From: Undaria pinnatifida
Lineage: Eukaryota; Sar; Phaeophyceae; Laminariales; Alariaceae
Assembly (NCBI GenBank): GCA_012845835.1
Contig: JABAKD010000018.1
Location: 10,148,179-10,212,178 of the forward strand
Reading direction: 5' to 3'
Length of the DNA: 64,000 bases
Made by a program: the position numbers and the translations under genes. Position 1 is the stretch's first letter, and every line of letters begins with the position of its first letter. The notes under the pieces were generated by a model. The model made no database searches and had not been told where the DNA came from. It saw only the letters and a program-made list of their open reading frames with translations. Of the stretch, positions 1-12,143 are shown piece by piece.

Positions 1-1640
1 GGTGGTGGTGGTGGTGATGTCGGTGACGAACGATCATGATGTTGGTATTGGTGATTATGGTGTCGACAGCGATTATCATGTTGTCGATATCATGATATCA
101 GTGATGATATCGATGACGAACGATCATGATGTTGGTATCGATGATCATGATGTGCGACAGTGATGATCACGATGTTGATATCATGGTGGTGGTGATGATA
201 TCGGTAATATCGGTGATGAACGATCATGATCTTGGCATCGATGATCATGATGTGCGATAGTGATGATCACGATGTCGATATCATGGTGGTAGTGATATCG
301 GTGACGAACGATCATGATGTTGGTATTGGTGATTATGATGTCGATAGCGATGATCATGTTGTCGATATCATGGTGGAAGTGATGATATCGGTGACGAACG
401 ATCATGATGTTGGTATTGGTGATCATGATGTCGATATCGATTATTATGTTGTCGATATCATGGTATTGGTGATGATATCGGTGACGAACGATCATGATCT
501 TGGTATCGATGATCATGATGTGCGATAGTGATGATCACGATGTCGATATCATGGTGGTGGTGATGATATCGGTAATATCGGTGATGAACGATCGTGATCT
601 TGGTATCGATGATCATGATGTGCTACAGGGGCGATCACGATGTCGATATCATGGTGGTGGTGATGACATCGGTAATATCGGTGATGAACGATCGTGATCT
701 TGGTATCGATGATCATGATGTGCGATAGTGATGATCACGATGTCGATATCATGGTGGTGGTGATGATATCGGTAATATCGGTGATGAACGATCATGATGT
801 TGGTATCGATGATCATGATGTGCGACAGTGATGATCACGATGTCGATATCATGGTGGTGGTAGTGATGATATCGATGACGAACGATCATGATGTTGGTAT
901 CGATGATCATGATGTGCGATAGTGGTGATCACGATGTCGATATCATGGTGGTGGTGATGACATCGATAATATCAGTGATGAACGATCATGATGTTGGTAT
1001 CGATGATCATGATGTGCGACAGTGATGATCACGATGTTGATATCATGGTGGTGGTGATGATATCGGTAATATCGGTGATGAACGATCGTGATCTTGGTAT
1101 CGATGATCATGATGTGCGATAGTGGTGATCACGATGTCGATATCATGGTGGTGGTGATGACATCGGTAATATCGGTGATGAACGATCATGATGTTGGTAT
1201 CGATGATCATGATGTGCGACAGTGATGATCACGATGTTGATATCATGGTGGAAGTGATGATATCGGTAATATCGGTGATGAACGATCGTGATCTTGGTAT
1301 CGATGATCATGATATGCGATAGTGATGATCACGATGTCGATATCATGGTGGTGGTAGTGATGATATCGGTGACGAACGATCATGATGTTGGTATCGATGA
1401 TCATGATGTGCGATAGTGATGATCACGATGTCGATATCATGGTGGTAGTGATATCGGCGACGAACGATAATGATGTGCGATGGCGATTATATTGATGTCG
1501 ATATGGTGGTAGTGATGATATCGATGACAAACGACCACGATGATGATATCGATTATCAATACGTTGGTATGAATGGCCATGATGGCGATATCATGGTCGT
1601 GGTGATGGTATTGAGGATGGTGGTAGGCCTTATAGCTCAC
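1..1640. repeat. Minisatellite, ~100-bp unit, cut by the window edge
   Basis: The segment GATGATCATGATGTGCGA recurs near 241, 508, 608, 708, 808, 902, 1001 and 1102, so the period is close to 100 bp in the middle and irregular at both ends. Units are built from shorter GATATC / GATCATGATG / GTGGTGGTGATG modules. Open frames here (runs of His/Asp) are by-products of the repeat. Confidence 0.9.
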
Positions 1641-2270
1641 ATATAGTAGGCAATGGTTGTGGTGATGGCGGTGAACGAAAATGTGTGATATTGTAGCAAA
1701 CGGTGTTTGTTTGACAGTGTGCGACAGGATATTTGAATTACAAGGTACTGACTGCAGCAGTGTGTCTTTCCGTTAACACGACCAGGCACAAGAGGAGTCA
1801 TGATTTGTGCGTGTCTCGCAGCGGCTAGACTGCGATCAGTATCAAGGTACGGGAATATTAAAACATGTCGTGCTGGGGCGGGGGGGGGGCGGGGATGGAG
1901 GGAGATACAAAGGCAAGGGAGAGCGAAGGAATCGTTGCGATAGAGTGATACTATTATGGTGTCGTTATAAGCGCATGATGTCAGTTGCTAAATTCACTCT
2001 TCGGTGTTGTTATGTTTTCCTCCCGATATGTTATCGTAGTTGTTGAGTGATGTTCCAACTGATACCGTAGGCAGAACTCATCCCAGTACCTAATCCGTGT
2101 ATTGCGTTTTGTTTTTGGGTGGCGTGTTGTGTTTTACGAGGCATTGATTGTGCTGTTCTTTTCCGGGTATGTTCCGATATGAACGCCGTATTTGTGTATG
2201 TGTGCTATGTGTGTATCACACGATGTGTGTGCCGTGACTCGCCAGGCATATCCTACAACCAATTTTGTGT
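1640..2270 (+). repeat. Block H, copy 1
   Basis: A single-copy-looking block following the minisatellite. Landmarks shared with copies at 27.35-27.9 kb and 28.32-28.95 kb: ggcaatggttgtggtgatgg, gtttgacagtg, gaacacgaccaggcac-like, ccatgatttgtgcg-like, gatgttccaac, and gtgtgccgtgactc near the end. No conserved reading frame was found across the three copies. Confidence 0.8.
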
Positions 2271-4130
2271 CTTCTTATATAAAACGTGTTATGTTTGTTT
2301 CTGGATGGTTTGGGATCGTGATCGTGTGCTCTATGGTACAGTTAGTCCGTGAAGTACAATATGTATGTGCCTTGGATTTTTTCGACGACGTTTATACTCA
2401 CTTTTGAATAATTATATTCATATTAAGTTGAAAGTTGAGACGGCCTCACTCAGTCCACGGGGACACAGAGCACAGAGCCCCTCCATATTTGGATCAATGT
2501 ATCGCAAGGTTCAATAAAAAACAGACGCTCAAAACGCCTTTCGCAAAGTGGAAAACCACCCAAGATTCCAAGAATGTATCTCGACACTCATATACCGGTC
2601 CATGATCCACAAATCGTACGGAGATAAAGTATCCTGTCTATATAGTTCACTTATGTAGAGTTTTTTTTGTGTTTCGCTGGGTTTTTACAATTGCGAGAGA
2701 GCGTGGGGGTCGGTGCAGGGTTTGGAGCGCTCGACGGAGACGCGGCGGTGCGCAGCAAGGCCAAAGTACCATAACATGTGCACGTATCTAAAGGATTCTG
2801 AACCTGCGGAGGGAGCCCTCGTTTTCACCGATATGTCTCCGAATAATAAGGAGGACGATGTGCAAGTGCAACCTGTGCTTCCATATAGTGCCCCTTGTGC
2901 TTTCATGTTGATCAGATGTCAGCTGAACGTGTTGCTGTGTTGCAGAAGAGCTCCACCCGCCTCCGGGTGTTCTTCGAGCACTTGTGTCGACAAACGAAAA
3001 GTTGGAAGATTGACGTGTTGCATCAGGTCTACGATTGGGCGGGAAACCCTTTTATGTTGCCGCGCGACTCACAGCGTACTAATTCCAGGAGTTCTCTGAA
3101 GTGGTTAATAGACGCCCCACCCCCCTCCCCCTCGGGAACGATTTTTCTCGTGAGTCGCCTAACTACCGATTGGTTATTACTACAATAAAGGTCCCTCTAT
3201 AGCGCCGGTTGAGTGGTGCCTGTGGCCCGCTACAATGCCTGTGAGATCGCTTGGCTTGGCACAGATAGAAACAGCGGCTAGTAGTGGCAGCATGCGGAGT
3301 AGTGCCGGTTGCCGCTATAGTTTCGGTATTTCCGGCTGGCGCATACCGGCGCAATCTCTAAAGAGGGGGCACTATTATTGTAATCGTGAAATCCTGGCGA
3401 CTCAATATACTCAACAACCGAAGAAGCGTGTCCCGCAACCGAAGGGGTATATGGTCCTCTTTTTCAAGCTAAAGTTGGCGCTCTACTGCTGCCCCTCTTC
3501 GACAACGTGATTTAAGGTGCACCGGGTGCACTCGTATGTGTCGGCATTGAAAAATTATCCTTCGTCTATGCTCACTCCACCTTGCCCTGAAAATGAATGC
3601 TTGCGTTGTGGTGTGACTTGGGGGGGTTGTGTATGAGGCGTGTTTCTTAAGCGTGTACACGTGTACACCGTCTCTACATCTGCGCGCTTGGAGAGTGCCT
3701 CTGGCATCGATATGGTGATTTTTCATCCAGAATTAATCGTCTGCAAAACTTCGAATTGGAAATCCTGGGCATAAGCTATCGATATTTTCCATTTAAATGC
3801 TGCGGTGGAAACCCGGGGTGGTCCCTTGTGGTCGCCAAAACTGTAGTCGGAAACCCTGGGGAGAGGGCCCCAAACAAATATCGAGAATTAGACGTAAAGA
3901 GTGTTGATCTTGGTCTCTGGACTTGTAATTCTTCGAGAACCTATATCTCGCGAACCGCAGCCGTGTCAGTTTATTCCACGACGAACTGGATCTATTTCTT
4001 GCTCGACGCGTGTGCTAATTTCAGCTACTGAGACAGAATATACCTCGACTCCATTCTTATTAAAAATGGGCACACACAATTATTACATGATAGTTAATGA
4101 ACGTGCTCGATGGCTTCACGAACTCCATCT
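2270..4130. other. Intergenic; no supported gene
   Basis: The stretch contains a short open frame at 2895-3188 (+) with a mildly protein-like segment (AERVAVLQKSSTRLRVFFEH), without splice support or a known family. The degenerate TIR element at 3188-3377 is listed separately. Nothing else is recognised. Confidence 0.5.
3188..3377. mobile_element. TCCCTCTATAG...CCGG TIR element, short degenerate copy
   Basis: It starts TCCCTCTATAGCGCCGG and closes with an inverted CCGGCGCAATCTCTAAAGAGGG-like end. Internal words (ggcccgctacaatgcctgtgagatcgcttgg) are the reverse complement of the 63-bp units at 55963-56307 and 62524-62867. Confidence 0.6.
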
Positions 4131-5530
4131 AGCACTAGTGTAGCCAGAGTTGAGGTTTCTACATCGTGCGGGGCGGTATCGCCCCGGGGAATAACCTCTT
4201 GCGTGCCCGGTTCGTTGGATTCGTAGGCATCTATACGGAACGATGTCTGACTCGGTGATGAGATTGTATCCTCTCCGGGGGGTGTGATGGCTTCACCCAC
4301 CCCAGCCAACAATGGTGCAATCGGGGTTAGGACTTCCACATACATAGTGCGGGGCCGTATCGTCTTTGAGGGGTCACCGTTTCCGTCCCCCGGTTCGTCG
4401 GACATGTGAGTGTGGAAGGCCTCCTAATCCGGGCATGGGAACGTATCCTCCCAGGATGTCACTGATTTTCACGAACCCGAGCCAACCAGCATTCATCGAT
4501 TGGGGTTGGGCTTTCCACACCGTTCGGGGAGGTGTCGTCCCGAGGGATTGCCGTTTTCTGTCCTATAGTGGGAGCTACGTAGAAGAATCTAAGGCTTTCT
4601 GATCCGGGCATGGGAACGTATCTTCCCCGGGTGCCCCTGATTCCACAAACCTAAATCAATCGGCAATCAGTCAAACCGAATTAAAGTTTTAACACCATGT
4701 GGGATGGTACTGTCTCGGGGCGTCGCCGTTTTTGTCCACGATTCGTCGGAGTTGTAGATTTATCGAAGGATTTCCCATCCGGGGATGTTGCCGTATCCTC
4801 CCTGGGAGCCTCTGTCTTCATGAACATCACCAAATCAGCGATCAGTCAACAGAATTGGGGTTTCCACACCGTGCGGGACGATATCGTCCTGCAAGATCGT
4901 CGTTGTCGTCTCCCGTTCGTCGGATTCGTAGGTGTATGAATATATGGAAGGCTTATGATCCGAGAATGGTGTCTTATCAACCCCCGGTGTCGCTAGCGTC
5001 ACGAACCTCGGCCAATCAGCTACCATCCAATGTGATTCCAAGGGGTTTCCATACCGTGCGGGGCGGTATCGTCCCGAGGGGTCACCGCTTGTCACCCGTT
5101 CGTCGGAGTTGTAGATGTATGGAAGGACGCCTGATCCCTGGATGTACCCGTATCCTCTACGGGTGCTGCAGGCGTCACGGACCCCAGCCAATGAGCGGTC
5201 AGCCACTGGGGTTGGGGTTTCCCCACCGTGCCGGATGGGGCCGTCCTGGAAGATCACCGTCCTTTCGTTCCCGTTTCATCGGTGTTGTAGATGTTTCTGA
5301 TTCGGGGGTGGGGATGTTTCGTCCGCGGATTAAGCTGACTCCACGACCCTCAGCCAATCATCGATCAGAAAATCAATGTGGCTGGAGGGTTGACACCGTG
5401 CGGGGCGGTATCATCCCGAGGGATCTCTATTTTCGTCCCCGTTTCGGTGAAATTGTATATATATACGGAAGGGTAATACACTCGTGGATGGGACTCTATC
5501 TTCCCCGGGTGAGGCTGGACCATGATGGGG
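4130..5530. repeat. Diverged satellite, eight ~175-bp units
   Basis: The word CACCGTGCGGGGCGGTATCG, with substitutions, recurs near 4163, 4338, 4520, 4691, 4870, 5056, 5226 and 5395. Each is followed by a TTCGTCGGA / GTAGAT / GGAAGG / CTGATCCGGG series and a CCAGCCAATCAGC-like end. The long frames within (287 and 140 codons) exist because the unit is nearly free of stops, not because it is a gene. Confidence 0.88.
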
Positions 5531-6600
5531 TCTCGTCGCGCGCTCAGCGCCCCCGCCGTTGATCAGCGATGCGGGGGGGTGGGGGGCTCGACCAATAGCA
5601 TGCTCGAAAAAATGGGGCTCGGAAAACACTGGGATGGAAGTCATTATGCCTGGTATACTATACGTTCGGCAGGTAATCCTCACTCGTACCTCGTTTCGAC
5701 GAACAATGAGGGTCGAGGTGTTGGGCCTACACTAGCAACTCCGATGTAATCATGTTCAGGATCTGGGCGGGCATGCTATAGTATGCTGCCACTTCGTAGG
5801 CGTGCTCCGCGTAGATATTCCACTATTATTATCATCGCACGAAGCATCGATGACATGCGTGTGTGTGCTTTGCAAGGTCTATTGCGTTGCCCTCATGAGC
5901 GCAAAACATGTGTATCTGTCTGTGGGCGGTCGTTACTTTATAACAAACTTCGACTACTCAAGTAAAGTCGGTGGGGGATTACCGTTTACCCGACAAAAAG
6001 GCTCGCTGGCTGTGGTCGACCCTCGAATTAGGTCGACGTGGGATCAGGGCGCTTGATAGACCCGGCCGGTGGCTAGTTGTGATGCACCCAGGATCAGTCT
6101 CGAGGGCTCAGATGCGGAGTCCGTCGAGTCGTTGCGCTCTTTCAATAAACCAAATGAAGCTGTTCCAGTGGAATCCCACACGGTCTTCTGGTCCGATCCG
6201 CAGTTCATTGTCATGTTTATCCTTTGGATTCTGGTCTCTGGTACCGGGCGCACACCAGTACGAAGTACGAAGTACGTGGTACTACCCAGGGGGGTCATCG
6301 CACTACTACGACGTACATTACATATACGTACTCTGCACCCTCGTCCGTTCCCTAAATTGTGAATTGTATGATACATCACACATGTAAAAACCTTCGTCGA
6401 CGTGACCGTAACGCAAAAAAAAACGAAGCGCTTGAACGAAAAGCGGAGATATTTGGTGCCGGGTGGTTTCCGTCCAATCAACGTTCGGCTTGCTCATGAC
6501 AGCTCCCCCGGAGTTTTGGACCAATAGGGATTCTCCCCGTCCAAATTTCCACGTGGGCGGGAAACACGAGACTGGAGACTGCCGTTGTGTTCGTGCACAC
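5531..6600. other. Intergenic; nothing recognised
   Basis: Frames on both strands overlap one another without splice support. A small agtacgaagtacgaagtacg repeat lies near 6258. Confidence 0.5.
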
Positions 6601-7402
6601 ATGCGTACTGCCGCTGGAAGGAGACCAGCACTACTACTGCTGCTGCAGCTTCTGTTGCCACCTTCTTTGTGCAGTTTTGAAAAAACCCTGCCTGGCCGCC
6701 TTCGTCTCGTGGCGGGCAAGCACGGAGCCGCTGGTTGCTGCTTGGTTTCGAAACTTGGGGTAAGTGTGTTGTTCTGTTTAGCTTTTTTTGGTTTTTGAAT
6801 GTTGCGTGTGCTTGTTCGGGCAGGTTGTCTGTGCGTGAACAGACAGCCTCCTTCCAGCCTTCTGTCGGCAGGGGGGGGGGGGGGGCGAGCTAACGGCATA
6901 CACCAGACGCCCAGTCGGTAACACCGTTTCGTGGCAAACGTAGGTGACCCTTGCTTGGTTCAAGGCGGCATTCTCTTTGCCTTTGTATGGTTGTAAGAGG
7001 AGGTTCGGCTATACGAACTGGGTAGCGCGCGCCGTTTTGACTTCGACACCTAGTTTCTGCTTGCTTGACGCAAAATTAGGGAGAAGCATTCTCGCGTTGC
7101 TACCTCCCGATCATCCTCCTGTGTCGCGTTGCAAGCCCCCCCGGCGTAGGCCTAGACTTTCGGTATCATCGGGCGTAGTTAGTGAACAAATCGCGGCCCG
7201 CGTGTACACGCGGATGCGATGCCGAGCGCCTCTCATTCATGCTGACGATGTTCCTACAAGAAAAACTTCAAATGCGTTAGCTGTGAGTTCGACCGATCGA
7301 GTGGCCGACACTCAGCTTTGCAAGCTGGGTGATATGTCTTGGGGTAGCAGCAACGTTTTCGTCTCTGTTCGTCCTTATCCCCCTCCGGGATCTGAGATCT
7401 GA
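6601..7402 (+). CDS. Candidate two-exon gene with N-terminal signal peptide, unknown product
   Basis: Exon 1 (6601-6759) reads MRTAAGRRPALLLLLQLLLP and then a CS-F junction, a textbook signal peptide with a Phe after the likely cleavage point, as in stramenopile plastid presequences. It ends at a perfect gtaagt donor in phase 0. A C/T-rich acceptor (ttgtaag) opens exon 2 at 6998, also in phase 0, and runs to a TGA at 7402, giving about 187 residues. Exon 2 has no recognisable family and its codon pattern is not convincing, so only the leader plus donor is persuasive. The true second exon may lie elsewhere. Confidence 0.3.
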
Positions 7403-8620
7403 AAATAACGTTGCTTCAAGGGGCGTGGTGTGCGCAAACAAAAACTCTTTGTTGTGTTCTTTTTTTCGTGTCTGGGTCCCGACGAGCAAACAAATGAAAA
7501 GATCCCGACAGCCTCCAAAACTATCTGCAGCAGCAAGCAAGATTAGACTAGTTTATTTAGTAGTATGAGCATCAGCAGGAACAAATATAAATATGTGTTT
7601 GTTTTTAACTGAACAATATGACCCCTCCCATCATGAAAAAACTCACCCACATAGTATATTACAAGTACAAACAAAACGCAGCTTGCAAAGATGAGTATTG
7701 ACCCGAAATTCGTCGAACTCGCGGCTGACGTCCTTGAAATATTTGTATAAAAACATGTACGTATCATCTAGATCTATCTGTTCGAAGTTTCGGCGTTTTA
7801 GCACACACACGTTGATGAATAGTCTAATAAGTGGATATTCTTCTCCTTTCAACCATCCTCCCCCTTGTACCTCTACACGGCTACTACAACTGCTACTACT
7901 AGTTACTGCTGCTGTACCACATGAATGACATCATGGCATGGCATATGCATGGCACCTGCTGTTGTGTCTTGTTTTTATCCGAGTGCGTTTAGACTCGACT
8001 AGACTACTATACGTATCAGGTATGCTATTTAGACTATACGCACAGAGACCACCGAAATACCGGACCACCAGGTACCTGGTATGAACCAGCACGTACGGAG
8101 GGTGCTGCTACTTCTGGGAATGCTTATTAAATAGACTACCTGTGCTCTTGCACATATCAGGGTTACAAACAGCAGCAGCAGCAGTATACCGGCATTCACA
8201 TGAACAGCGGTAACACGCAATGGCCCTTTCCCCTAGATACAACATTCATCATACCTATAGGAAACCCTAAATAATGTCATCGCTCGAAGTTACGTCGCTA
8301 CGCTGCGGCCATGCATATAGTTATTATGCTATTCCCTGCCGTGCGGCCTGCTGCAACAGCAGTGGCGATGACGACTTGGCTAGCCAATGAGTCCAAGCAC
8401 GCTGGTGTGCGCGAGTGCTTCGACCCGTCTGTCGATCTCCCCGCTGGCCAAGCCCGCAGCACCTTTGACTTTGTTAAAGCACGGCTGTTTTTATTCCTGA
8501 ATCTTCTTCAGTGTCCGAGATTGGGAGGGCCCGGGATGGCAAATTTCGATGCAAATCGACCTGCAGTGGAAATGACGAACCCCACCCTGTTTGCAATAAA
8601 ACGAAGGCGAGTGAATTACC
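7403..8620. other. Intergenic with repeat fragments
   Basis: 7690-7745 (-) carries the module AAGGACGTCAGCCGYGAGTT-like, also present at 44143-44205 and 48300-48360 (+). One TACCTGGTA palindrome lies at 8073. No gene is supported. Confidence 0.5.
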
Positions 8621-8690
8621 GGGAGGGGCAAGAAGGGACGATACCTGTGACCACGGCTTGTCCAGAAGGCCGTCGTTGCGAGGGTAAAAC
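8621..8690 (+). repeat. Detached SINE 3' tail
   Basis: Contains gaagggacgatacctgtgac followed by cacggcttgtccag, the same 3' domain that ends the complete SINE copies at 24130-24440 and 11206-11517, but joined here to an unrelated 5' sequence. A second detached copy is at 63283-63345. Confidence 0.65.
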
Positions 8691-8903
8691 CTTCAAAACG
8701 AGCGAGTTGACTTGGTCTGTCTGTACGTAAAAAAAGTGAAACCGATCGGATTTCGACACCCCGTGTGCAGCACCAAACAAACAGCTTGCCGGGTACTTCG
8801 AAGTACTTACTACTGTAATTGGGTAACGTACGTACCTACCTGCGGTACACCTGCGTAAAATACCCGGGTGTGCACCCGTACTCGGCATGTAGTACCTATA
8901 CCC

Positions 8904-9199
8904 GGTCGCCCCGGTAGCGTATCAGGTTATCCTCGAGCCTGGTATCTCGGTCAGATTCGTGAGTTCGAATCCCCCCGAGTGCATGCTCGTATAAATTCGT
9001 GGGGACTTTATCTTGTGCACAAATTGACTTGCGGAAAGCGCGAGAGCGTGAGTTAGCAACACACTCGATGAAAAATCGAAGAGCAGTGGGAGTGCTGAAC
9101 CCTATGCGCGATAAAAATTGAAGGCAATAACCAGGGGGGAGAAGGGACGACACACCTGTGACCACTTATCCAGAAGCTGGAAAGTAGAATGTGTGAAAA
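8904..9199 (+). mobile_element. tRNA-derived SINE (family 1), copy A
   Basis: The head has a pol III A-box-like GGTAGCGTATCAGG and a B box GAGTTCGAATCCC about 50 bases later. A body with cacaaattgacttgcggaaa and gcgagagcgtgagttagcaa follows, then the tail ggacgacacacctgtgacca and an A-rich end. Three full-length copies in the window share the same borders. Confidence 0.8.
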
Positions 9200-11090
9200 A
9201 AAATAATACTCCGGAGTAATAAATAAGGTAGGCTATCAATAGGTGCGACCGTCTATAGCTTGGCCTAAACGTAAGTTGCATTAAGATGGCCTCACAAATC
9301 TTACATGATTTTTGGTGCTATCAAAATTGAAAGGTACCTGGCATGATGATACGGTTAGGTACGCACACAGCCCCAAAACTTACTCGGGTATCGGGTTCCG
9401 GTACATGTATAGACTACGCGTTGAAGAAATGAAATGCGACCTCATACCTTCTGCCTTACCTAACGAGCTCCAATACTTATGTAAGTGCTACCTACCTACT
9501 GCTGTAACCTTGGGTGCGGCCCCTGATACTTGCCTATCTAGTCTATGCTTCCCCTAACTTTTGGTGTGGGGCTCATAGAACACGTACTTCGAAGTACGTG
9601 TGCAAAAATGGCATGCCATGGCAACGCCGTGGCACGTCTTGTTGCAGCACCATGGCAATGCCATGTCGCATGATGGTTCAGGGTATTGCCGTGGCATGCC
9701 ATGAGAATTGCTATGGTACATGCCATAGCACCCGTCCAAAACATGTACCAGGTAAGACATCCCCCGTAGACGGCGAGGACTTCGGGCGCAGAAATAATTT
9801 TGAACGCTTAGCTTGAAACGGTGTTTTATGTGGACACATCGTCTTGAAAAAACTACCCGAATGTGGCCAACACCGTACAAACCAAAACGCGAAAACTCCG
9901 AAGGATCCCCTGGAGATGAGAGTTTTGACGACATTCTCTATCTCACAGCAGAGGTGTCATTTTTTTTCATATTTAAAATGATAACGGGTCTACTGACTGT
10001 TGTTGTAGGTATACCTCTCACCCGAAGGGGCGCAAGCACTCTGAGAAGTGAGAAGGGCGAACGACCCCGATTCGGTCGGGCTCTGGGTCATAACACGCGA
10101 CAGCGCTTAGTTACGTACACTATAGTCTAAGTAAGAATTTCGGACAAGTTTGTCGGATTTCCGAATCCTCTTGAAGAGGTCTCACAGAGAACTTGCAGAA
10201 TCGGAATTCGATTTTCACTTTTCGCTATTTAATTGTCTCTGATTGGTCGAAATGTAATCCATCCGCCTGACTGTACGGCTGTGAGTCGGCAATCACGTCA
10301 AAAACACTAATCGCTACGAGTACACGTGGCGAAAAGGGCTATGCTCGTGGCTGACTTTAGTTGGCATGTCGGCTGGCGAGCTGAAAAAATGGTCTCATCT
10401 TGGACCATGTTTCACAGGCAGTCTGTTTGGTGGTAGATTAAATTAACTGAGGAAAAATGAGACGAGGCGAATTACACATCTAGTCTACCTGTCTGATACG
10501 AAGTCACGAAATAGAAGTAACTTATCATGGTACGCCATTCCATCGAAGAGCAGAAGCCTGTGGCTTTTCGGGAAGGAGGTGTAAATGTCCATTCGTAGCG
10601 ATTCGGGGACAAAATACGTACGTATCTCGCCGTGAACAAGCCCTTCCTACAAATAAGGAACTCAAACAAGTCGGATGCCGGTACCTACGGAAACCGAGTG
10701 ATTATTAGTCCGACTAATAGTCGGTGATTTAAGTTGTGCTGACTCGCAACTCTATACCTTGTTTCACGAGAGCACTGTGATCGGCTTGTCGAACCGCTTG
10801 ATATCCGAAAACGAAATCGGGTTGTTGTTGCTCTCACCTTGTGAGTACGCGGGTCACCCATAGTACTCCTCCAACCCGTTTGGTTGCGCCGGAAAACCTC
10901 AATCTCGTGTCACCGGCGACGGGTTCGGGGTTCAATTTCACAGTGACCCGATAGCCCGTTTGTGAAGGGTTTTGCCAGGGTAAACCTCTACCAGGCTAAA
11001 ATTGGCATATCAAGGCCAAAAGCGAGGCCTTCATGAACCCGAAAATATCAACATCCTCTACATTACATAATGTTTTCAATAAAAAATAAA
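9200..11090. other. Intergenic; repeat fragments only
   Basis: 9595-9740 is a cluster of nested ATGGCATGCCAT palindromes. 10630-10710 resembles 31340-31415 (aacaagccttcctaacaaaa and the following bases). 9940-9990 holds a degraded end of the E family (ctatctcacagcagaggtgt). No coding exon is supported. Confidence 0.5.
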
Positions 11091-11205
11091 AAAATAATCA
11101 ACTGTGAGATCGAGGATTTAGTTGAAACTCATCGTTGCAAGTTTGTGTGTTTCTCGCGCGTGTTACGGGCTGGGCTGTATATGGGTTTGTATCTCCTCGT
11201 GAAGG

Positions 11206-11517
11206 ATTTTTTTTTTTTTTTCTTGCCCACACTTTTTCTTTCCAGCTTCTGGACAAGCCGTGGTCACAAGTGTCGTCCCTTCTCCCCCCCGGTTCTTGCC
11301 TACAATTTTTATCGCGCATAGGGTTCAGCAATCCCACTGCTCGTCGATTTTTCATCGAGTGTTGCTAACTCACGCACTCGCGCTTTCCGCAAATCAATTT
11401 GTGCACAAGAAAAAGTCCCAACGAATTTATACGAATATGCACTCGACGGGGCTCGAACTCACAAAACTGACCTATACCAGGCTCAAGGATAACCTGATAC
11501 GCCACCGGGGCGACCGG
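11206..11517 (-). mobile_element. tRNA-derived SINE (family 1), copy B
   Basis: Reverse orientation of the elements at 8904 and 24130. The tRNA-like head lies at the right end (gatacgccaccggggcgacc on the plus strand) and the tail ends at a run of T at 11204-11220, which is the poly(A) of the element. An E-family end (caactgtgagatcgaggatt) lies just left of it. Confidence 0.82.
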
Positions 11518-11712
11518 TCATATAGGTCGGCGACTCCCATTAGTGCTACGAGCTATTATTAATAATACGGCCAGGGTCAACAGGGTGATACAAAGACGTG
11601 AGTCTTTAAATCACTCTCCGCACAGAAAATACAGCAGTAGGCTATATTTAATCACTCTTCGAACGAAAATCTATAAAAAAGAGAATCTTTGATCGCAATA
11701 TTGCAATATGGT

Positions 11713-11935
11713 ATTTTTTTATTTATCCTCCGGCGGATGGGGAAAAATAAAGCTTAAGCTCACCACACTTCCACGTAATTACATACGCGTCGTGTGTCGA
11801 TTTAACTCAGCTGCTTTCGCAGCCCAACGCTAGCTGGCGCACCCTTCGGGTCCCATTGTAGGTATAGCGTAAGCTGTCCCTATCAGTGGTCTTCGTTACA
11901 ACCCCGGCAGCGCAAGCTGCCGTTGTATACGGATG
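11713..11935 (-). mobile_element. Poly(A) retroposon (family 3), long copy
   Basis: On the minus strand the element ends GTTTTCCCCATCCGCCGGAGGAT-like followed by A-rich sequence; on the plus strand this appears as T-rich then cctccggcggatggggaaaa. It extends through cgcagcccaacgctagctgg to gccgttgtatacggatgcg. Six copies in the window share this 3' end but differ in 5' extent. Confidence 0.75.
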
Positions 11936-12143
11936 CGTGTGTATGTCGACCCGGCCTGTCCCCTGAGGGTCAGTTTCGGTAATATGGTATAATACGTGCT
12001 GCAGTCTGCAGTAGACTTAGACTGCTGTCGTTGTGCTCTTTACCGGTTGAATAGATCGTCCTCTGGGTTAACCCAATGCCCGGGGCTGTTCCCTGTCACC
12101 AACGCTATTCGTGTTCCTTCCCCAATCAATAGGGGTGCGAAGT

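Noticed and set aside
1-1640. CRISPR-like regular repeat array
   Set aside because: Units are contiguous with no unique spacers, and the genome is eukaryotic.
2895-3188. Small plus-strand gene
   Set aside because: A short helix-like stretch only; no splice support or family.
4699-5562. 287-codon frame
   Set aside because: Lies within the ~175-bp satellite; the unit-to-unit frame is not kept and no splice sites fit.
8904-8985. Possible tRNA gene
   Set aside because: A- and B-box-like words are present but acceptor and anticodon stems do not pair, and three copies continue into the same SINE body.
8896-9165. Frame with GGIRTHES, and a similar GGDRTHDP at 32145-32408
   Set aside because: This peptide pattern is the familiar translation of tRNA-like B-box sequence; both are inside SINE or TRIM elements.
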